A stretch of DNA of 64,000 nt from Streptomyces roseofulvus (GTDB lineage Bacteria; Actinomycetota; Actinomycetes; Streptomycetales; Streptomycetaceae): the NCBI RefSeq assembly GCF_039534915.1, contig NZ_BAAAWE010000001.1, positions 2,604,001-2,668,000 on the forward strand. The letters are read 5' to 3'. The position numbers and the translations under genes are program-made. Of this stretch, positions 59,523-64,000 are shown piece by piece; within the stretch, counting starts at the first letter, position 1; each line of letters begins with the position of its first letter. Under the pieces are notes generated by a model, which did not search any database, was not told the origin of the DNA, and worked only from the letters and a program-made list of their open reading frames with translations.

Positions 59523-61712
59523 TTACGGAGCGCTCAGGCCCAGCGTGTAGGCGCCGGAGCCGCTGTAGGCGTGCACGACGTAGCGGTAGTAGCCCGCGGT
59601 GCCGTAGTAGCTGGTGTCCTCGTCGGCGCCGGCGGTGCCGCCGACGGCCACGTCCGCCCAGCCCGAGCCGTTCCACTTCTGCAGGTAGAGGTCGAAGTCG
59701 GTGCCGGCCGGGCCGCGCAGGCAGCCGACGTGGGTGCCGGCGCTCGCCGCGTAGTAGTACGAGCCGTCCGGCTGGGCGGCCGCCTGGCCGGAGGCCAGCG
59801 TGCCCCGGTAGGTGTGCTCGGCGCCGTCGCAGCCGGTCGGCGGCGTCGTGGAGCCGACCGTCAGCTGGTAGGTGACGGTGTGGGTGGCGGAGCCCGTGCC
59901 GGTGACGGTGATCGGGTAGGTGCCGTTCGGGGTGCCGGCGCCGACCTTGACGGTCATCGTGCTGGAGCCGCCGGAGGTCACCGAGGAGGGGCTGAAGGAG
60001 ACCGTGACCCCGCTGGGGGCGCCGCTCGCCGAGAGCTGGACGGTCTGCGCGGAGCCGCCGGTGGTGGTGGTGTTCACGGTCGAGGTGACCTGGGTGTCCG
60101 GCTGGGCCGAGCCCGAGGACGGGTTCAGGGAGAGCGAGAAGTCGGGGGTCGAGGTGCCGCCGCAGTCGGTCTCGCCGGACTGGGCGGGCACGCCGATCGC
60201 GTTCCAGGCCGCCTTCACCGCGTTGCACTCGGTGGCGCCGTAGGTGTTCTTGGCAGTGGTGAGGGTGGCGCGGCGGGCCGCGGGGTGGTTCCAGGAGGAC
60301 GTCTTCATCAGCAGCGCGCCCATGAAGATCTTGCCGGCCTTCTGGATGCCGATGCCGGTGACGGAGGACGGACCGCCGGAACATATGGGGCTGTTCGGCT
60401 TGCCGCCGCCCGGGTTGGAGCCCTCGGCGAGCAGGTAGAACCAGTGGTTCTGCGGGCCGGCCGCGGCGTGCACCTCGGTGCCGGAGGTCAGCTGGGTGTA
60501 GCAGTTGGGGTCGTTGTTGATGAGGGACGGGTGGTACATGTTACGGATCGGCTGGTTGTTGCCGGTGAAGTTGAGCTCCTCGCCGACCGTGTAGTCCGGG
60601 GTGTCGTTCGGGTTGTTCGCGTAGTGCTCGGTGAGCGCGCCGAAGATGTCGCCGGTGGACTCGTTCATGCCGCCGTTCTCGTTGGACGAGCCGGCCGAGC
60701 CCGGGGTGCGGTCGAAGATCTCGTGGCCGTACTCGTGGGCCACGACGTCGATGCCGGTGAGCTGGTTGGTGCCGTTCTGGTTGCGCCCGTAGGTGGTCTT
60801 CGTGCCGTCGTAGTAGGCGTTGACCTGGGTGAGTCCGGCGCGGGCCGGGACCATGCCGCCCTGGCCGTTGATGCCGTTGTAGCCGAACCACTCCTTGAGC
60901 ATGTCGGACTCGCGCTGGGCGGCGTACATGATGTCGACGCAGGCGGTCACGAGGTCGTTGGCGCCGCCGTTGCCCCACGGGGAGGAGCCGGTGTACGCGC
61001 TGCCGTTCTGGCCGCCGCACTTGAAGGCGCCGCGGCTGGTGTCGGTCATGGAGGTCGCGGCGGTGTCGATGGTGACGTTGCCGTTGTGGTAGCCGCGGCC
61101 CTCGGCGTGCCGGACCTTGTCGGTGGCCTGCGCGACCGTGCCGGTGCGGGCGTCGACGTAGGTGTCGAGCGAGCTGGGCAGGCCCTTGGCGGTGGTGCCG
61201 ACGACCAGGGTGTGCCAGGCGAGGACGGGCTTGCCGGCCTTGAGGAGCACGGTCAGTTCGGGGGCGCTCGCGCTCTCCACGGCGGTCAGCTGTCCGCGGG
61301 CGGTGGCGAGGGCGGCCTCGGCGGTCACCCTGGCGCTGGTCGACAGCTTCAGGGCGGGGGCGGCGGCGCCGGTGACGTCGCGGACCTTGCCGGTGGAGTC
61401 GGAGAGGACGACGGCGTCGCCGCCGCCGTGGACCGGGAGACCTTTGTACGTCCGCTGGTAGGCGGTGTAGTAGAGGCCGTTCGCCCACGGGGTGACGGCG
61501 GTCCTGACGAGGTCCTCGTCGGCGCCGTGCCGCAGCTCGTCGAGGCCGCTGGCGGCGGCGGTGTCCGCGGCGGCGAGCGCCAGGGACCTGCCGTGGCCCG
61601 GCGGGACCGGCTGCGCCTGGGGAGCGGCGGAGGCGGTCCCGGCGAGGACGGTGGCGAGGCTCGCCGAGAGGGCCAGGGCGGCCACGGCCGCCGTGAGTCT
61701 GGTGGGGTGCAA
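59523..61712 (-). CDS. Secreted M4-family metalloprotease with Ig and PPC domains
   Basis: About 729 residues from TTG 61712 (GGAGCACGACG upstream; ATG 61772 also in frame). Signal LTAAVAALALSASLATVLAGTASA. Propeptide (FTP/PepSY) ~50-205. M4 catalytic core with zinc motif VVAHEYGHEIFD and Glu ligand in MNESTGDIFG (~residues 330-360). Then an Ig-like repeat (DFSLSLNPSSGSAQPDTQV) and a C-terminal PPC domain (YYRYVVHAYSGSGAYTLGLS). Extracellular neutral protease. Divergent from a LysR gene. Confidence 0.93.
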   Translation of the reverse strand: MHPTRLTAAVAALALSASLATVLAGTASAAPQAQPVPPGHGRSLALAAADTAAASGLDELRHGADEDLVRTAVTPWANGLYYTAYQRTYKGLPVHGGGDAVVLSDSTGKVRDVTGAAAPALKLSTSARVTAEAALATARGQLTAVESASAPELTVLLKAGKPVLAWHTLVVGTTAKGLPSSLDTYVDARTGTVAQATDKVRHAEGRGYHNGNVTIDTAATSMTDTSRGAFKCGGQNGSAYTGSSPWGNGGANDLVTACVDIMYAAQRESDMLKEWFGYNGINGQGGMVPARAGLTQVNAYYDGTKTTYGRNQNGTNQLTGIDVVAHEYGHEIFDRTPGSAGSSNENGGMNESTGDIFGALTEHYANNPNDTPDYTVGEELNFTGNNQPIRNMYHPSLINNDPNCYTQLTSGTEVHAAAGPQNHWFYLLAEGSNPGGGKPNSPICSGGPSSVTGIGIQKAGKIFMGALLMKTSSWNHPAARRATLTTAKNTYGATECNAVKAAWNAIGVPAQSGETDCGGTSTPDFSLSLNPSSGSAQPDTQVTSTVNTTTTGGSAQTVQLSASGAPSGVTVSFSPSSVTSGGSSTMTVKVGAGTPNGTYPITVTGTGSATHTVTYQLTVGSTTPPTGCDGAEHTYRGTLASGQAAAQPDGSYYYAASAGTHVGCLRGPAGTDFDLYLQKWNGSGWADVAVGGTAGADEDTSYYGTAGYYRYVVHAYSGSGAYTLGLSAP

Positions 61713-61797
61713 CGTCGTGCTCCGTTCAGGGTGGGGGAGACGGATCGTCGCGCCGAGTATGGGCGTGAGCATGGCGAGTCAGGTACATCTCACCGGG

Positions 61798-61815
61798 CAT
61801 AAGACGCGGGTTATG
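61798..61815. promoter_or_regulatory. LysR-type dyad CATAA-N8-TTATG
   Basis: A perfect 5-bp inverted repeat with 8-bp spacer, 33 bp before the LysR start and in the gap with the protease gene: the classic LysR (T-N11-A) box layout. Confidence 0.65.
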
Positions 61816-61848
61816 GTGCGCCCGCGCGGCGCTGCGTACGCTGCTGAA

Positions 61849-62814
61849 ATGCAGCTGGAGTTGAGGCATCTCGAAGCCGTCTGCCGGATTGCGGAGGCGG
61901 GAAGTCTGGGCCGCGCGGCGCTCCGGCTCGGCATCTCGCAGCCGGCGCTCTCGGCCCAGTTGCGCCGGATCGAGCGGGTCGCGGGCGGGGAGCTGTTCCT
62001 GCGCGGGCGGCACGGCGTGGAGCCCACCCCGCTCGGCGAGTTCGTGCTCTCCAAGGCCCGGCTGGTGCTCGGCGAGATGGACGCGATCGCGGCCGGGGCG
62101 CGGGCCGTCGCCCCCGACACCCCGCTGCGGCTCGGCTGCATCCTGCTGGTCCTGGTCGACACGCTGCTCGGGCGGCTCGAACAGGTGCTGGCCGGGCGGG
62201 AGATCGCGGTCTCGGTGGAGCACTCGGCGACCACCCTGACCCGGCAGCTCGGCGCGGGCCGCTACGACGCGGTGCTGTACGGGGAGGTCAACGACCACGA
62301 GGTGCCGCTGCCGGAGGGGACGACGGCCCGGACGCTGATCCCCAGGGAGCCGTTCTGCGTCCGGCTCTCGGCGGAGCACCCGCTGGCCGAGAAGGAGCGG
62401 ATCGCGCTGGCCGAGCTGGCGGGCGAGTCCTGGATGACGCTGGTGGAGGACGACGACGGCGGCCCGGAGGCGCTGGTCGCGGCCTGCGAGCGGGCCGGCT
62501 TCACCCCGTCGCTGCGGCACCGGGTCGCCGACCGGAAGATCCACTACGGCCTGATCGCCTCCGGCCGGGCGATCTCGCTGAGCCAGCCGACCGCCCCGGC
62601 CGCCGAGGGCACCGTGCTCCGCCCCCTGGAGGGCGACCCGGTGACCGGGCGCATCCGCCTCGCCTGGAACCGCTCGACGGTCGCCGCCCGGCACGCGGAA
62701 CTCCTGTACCGGGCGGCGGCCGAGGCGTACCTGGCGAACGTCGCCAACAACCCCTTCCACCAGGAGTGGTGGTCCGCCCGCCCGGAACTCCACCCGATCC
62801 TGACACCCGAATGA
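61849..62814 (+). CDS. LysR-type regulator, possible protease controller
   Basis: A 321-residue regulator. HTH: LRHLEAVCRIAEAGSLGRAALRLGISQPALSAQLRRIE. Effector-binding domain to ~315 (LTLVEDDDGG-like stretch WMTLVEDDDGG). Divergently placed next to the secreted M4 protease, an arrangement common in Streptomyces where the LysR activates the protease gene. The ATG at 61849 starts directly at the HTH. Confidence 0.92.
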   Translation: MQLELRHLEAVCRIAEAGSLGRAALRLGISQPALSAQLRRIERVAGGELFLRGRHGVEPTPLGEFVLSKARLVLGEMDAIAAGARAVAPDTPLRLGCILLVLVDTLLGRLEQVLAGREIAVSVEHSATTLTRQLGAGRYDAVLYGEVNDHEVPLPEGTTARTLIPREPFCVRLSAEHPLAEKERIALAELAGESWMTLVEDDDGGPEALVAACERAGFTPSLRHRVADRKIHYGLIASGRAISLSQPTAPAAEGTVLRPLEGDPVTGRIRLAWNRSTVAARHAELLYRAAAEAYLANVANNPFHQEWWSARPELHPILTPE

Positions 62815-62911
62815 CCCCCGCCCCGACCCGGGACCGGTGCCGCGCGTGGCGGCCGTGGCACCGACCGTGCCGCACCGGGTCGGGACGGCCCGTGAACGGG
62901 AAGGCCGGGGG

Positions 62912-63733
62912 TCAGTCGTAGGTGAGGTCGGAAGCGGTGTAGCGGCAGGCGGTGGCGTCGGGGCCGGTGCCGAGCCGGGTGGGCTCCTTGCCGGTGTCGT
63001 TGCCGGTGAAGCGGGTGCAGGGCTTGATCTTCTTCTTGGTGTCGCCGTGCACGCGGACGTTCCGGAGCGACGCGGTGTCGCCGTAGTTGGCGTTGACGCC
63101 GACGATCGACGTGCCGGGGGCGGTGACGTCGACGTCGTTGACGATGATCGTGCGCTTGTACTGCTTCCTGCAGTTGCCGCAGGAGCGGACCAGCTTGCCG
63201 AAGTCGGAGACCTGGAACCTGGTCACCACGAGCTTGCCGGCGCCGTTGAACTGGAAGACCTTGTCGGAGGCGCCCCGCGCCCCGCCGCCGTACACCGCGT
63301 AGACGGCGTTGGCGGAGGTGCCCTTGAAGGTGGCGGCGTCCTCGCCGACGTCCTCCCACCAGACGTTCTGGAGGGTGCAGCTGCCGAGGCAGTGGACGCC
63401 GTCGGCGGCGGGGGTGCCGAGGACGACGTTCTTGAGGGTGGCGCCGTCCTCGATGACGAACAGCGGCCGCTGGCTCTCGTCCTGGCCGTCGGAGCCGAGG
63501 GCCCCGGTGCCGGAGAAGCGCTTCAGCTTGCCGTCGTAGGTGCCGGAGACCTCGATGGTCGCGGCGACCGGCTTGTCGCCCTTGGCGGCCGGCCAGGCGG
63601 GGACGGCGGCGGGGGCCGCGCCCGCCTGGGCGAGCAGGCTGGTGGTGACGAGGGCCGCGCCGGTGATGCCGACCGCGGCCAGACCGCCGGCGAGCGCCCT
63701 GCGGCGGCCCGTCCTGCGCTTGTGTGACGTCAT
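62912..63733 (-). CDS. Secreted pectate lyase (PL3-like)
   Basis: A 273-residue protein. Twin-arginine-rich start RRTGRRRALAGGLAAVGITGAALVT suggests a Tat or Sec signal. The mature part reads FVIEDGATLKNVVLGTPAADGVHC then CTLQNVWWEDVGEDAATF, the PL3 pectate lyase core with its acidic calcium residues, and VRSCGNCRKQYKRTI. It cleaves polygalacturonate outside the cell. Its ATG overlaps the upstream stop (ATGA). Confidence 0.9.
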   Translation of the reverse strand: MTSHKRRTGRRRALAGGLAAVGITGAALVTTSLLAQAGAAPAAVPAWPAAKGDKPVAATIEVSGTYDGKLKRFSGTGALGSDGQDESQRPLFVIEDGATLKNVVLGTPAADGVHCLGSCTLQNVWWEDVGEDAATFKGTSANAVYAVYGGGARGASDKVFQFNGAGKLVVTRFQVSDFGKLVRSCGNCRKQYKRTIIVNDVDVTAPGTSIVGVNANYGDTASLRNVRVHGDTKKKIKPCTRFTGNDTGKEPTRLGTGPDATACRYTASDLTYD

Positions 63734-64000
63734 GAGTGGTCTTTCCTGAGGGGGATGCGGTACACCCCCTGGTCGCCGCCCGGGGAGGAAAGGTTGCCGC
63801 CTTCCTGATCGTTCTCCTCGGCGTCCTCGGCCCGGTCGCCCTGCTCGCCGCGCAGGTCGCGGACCATCAGCGTGGCGCCGGCCACCGCGCCGGGCATCAG
63901 GAAGACCGCCACGAAGGGGACGAGGAAGGCGAGGGTGAGCGGGACGCCGAAGCCGAGGGCGACGCCGCGCCGGCCGCGCAGCAGCGTCAGGCGCTCCCTG
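63730..64000 (-). CDS. EI24-domain membrane protein, 3' end only
   Basis: The last ~90 codons of a gene whose 5' part lies past the window edge. VALGFGVPLTLAFLVPFVAVFLMPGAVAGATLMVRDL is the last helix pair of the EI24/CysZ-like family, then a charged tail ending RIPLRKDHS. The stop overlaps the pectate lyase ATG. Confidence 0.75.
   Translation of the reverse strand, partial: RERLTLLRGRRGVALGFGVPLTLAFLVPFVAVFLMPGAVAGATLMVRDLRGEQGDRAEDAEENDQEGGNLSSPGGDQGVYRIPLRKDHS

Overview
The window looks like about 64 kb of a Streptomyces chromosome. The sequence is very GC-rich with strong third-position G/C bias, starts are often GTG or TTG, and several genes look leaderless with a TAnnnT -10 box about 7-8 nt before the start codon. 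It carries core actinomycete loci: homodimeric pyruvate dehydrogenase aceE beside a DUF3052 gene, and the fasR-fabD-fabH-acpP-fabF block followed by a DUF3145 gene. From memory this order resembles the S. coelicolor SCO236x-SCO239x region. No search was run.

Layout. 1-3.8 kb: C-rich repeats, a small DedA/VTT-like membrane protein, DUF2277, a GntR/UTRA regulator and small conserved proteins. 3.9-7.9 kb: an accessory patch at a tRNA-Val(TAC) gene. It holds a McrA-like HNH endonuclease, an Imm32-like protein, two broken tyrosine-integrase tails and a 48-bp direct repeat of the tRNA 3' end, so it is a layered remnant of integrated elements. 8.0-9.7 kb: a coiled-coil membrane protein and an FmdB zinc ribbon. 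9.7-18.8 kb: a Ter (tellurium/stress) locus. One arm is a predicted nucleoside-like metabolite module (CitE-like lyase, PRTase-TRSP fused to StiP/PELOTA, HAD phosphatase). The other is TerD-family calcium-binding proteins plus a DUF475/TerC-like membrane protein. 18.9-23.2 kb: peroxiredoxin, DUF3052, aceE.

23.2-27.1 kb: a K+ channel, an I36-like secreted protein, and a DHA2 exporter divergent from its TetR regulator. 27.2-34.4 kb: two DUF1023 alpha/beta hydrolases flanking a NarL-type two-component system, with a DUF4429/SHOCT protein, an acyltransferase and a 52-bp repeat array. A shared inverted-repeat motif lies before both the kinase operon and the second hydrolase operon. 34.4-36.7 kb: aldo/keto reductase with a MerR regulator, and a serine hydrolase. 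36.8-43.9 kb: an envelope block with a translationally coupled OmpR regulator/kinase/lipoprotein, a FemX-like transferase coupled to a MurJ flippase, and an L,D-transpeptidase. 44-52 kb: pirin, the fatty-acid synthase genes under fasR, a PQQ-type propeller protein and DUF3145; the 3' end of fabF is duplicated in tandem. 52.4-64 kb: SGNH lipoprotein, GH3 glucosidase with TetR, an odd 125-nt tRNA-like gene, a 6-phosphogluconate-dehydrogenase-like oxidoreductase divergent from a His-rich LysR, a nitrilase-family amidase, a secreted M4 protease divergent from a LysR, a pectate lyase, and the 3' end of an EI24 membrane protein running off the window.

Functions come from reading motifs and family resemblance only. 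Gene symbols are given only for aceE, murJ, fasR, fabD, fabH, acpP and fabF.
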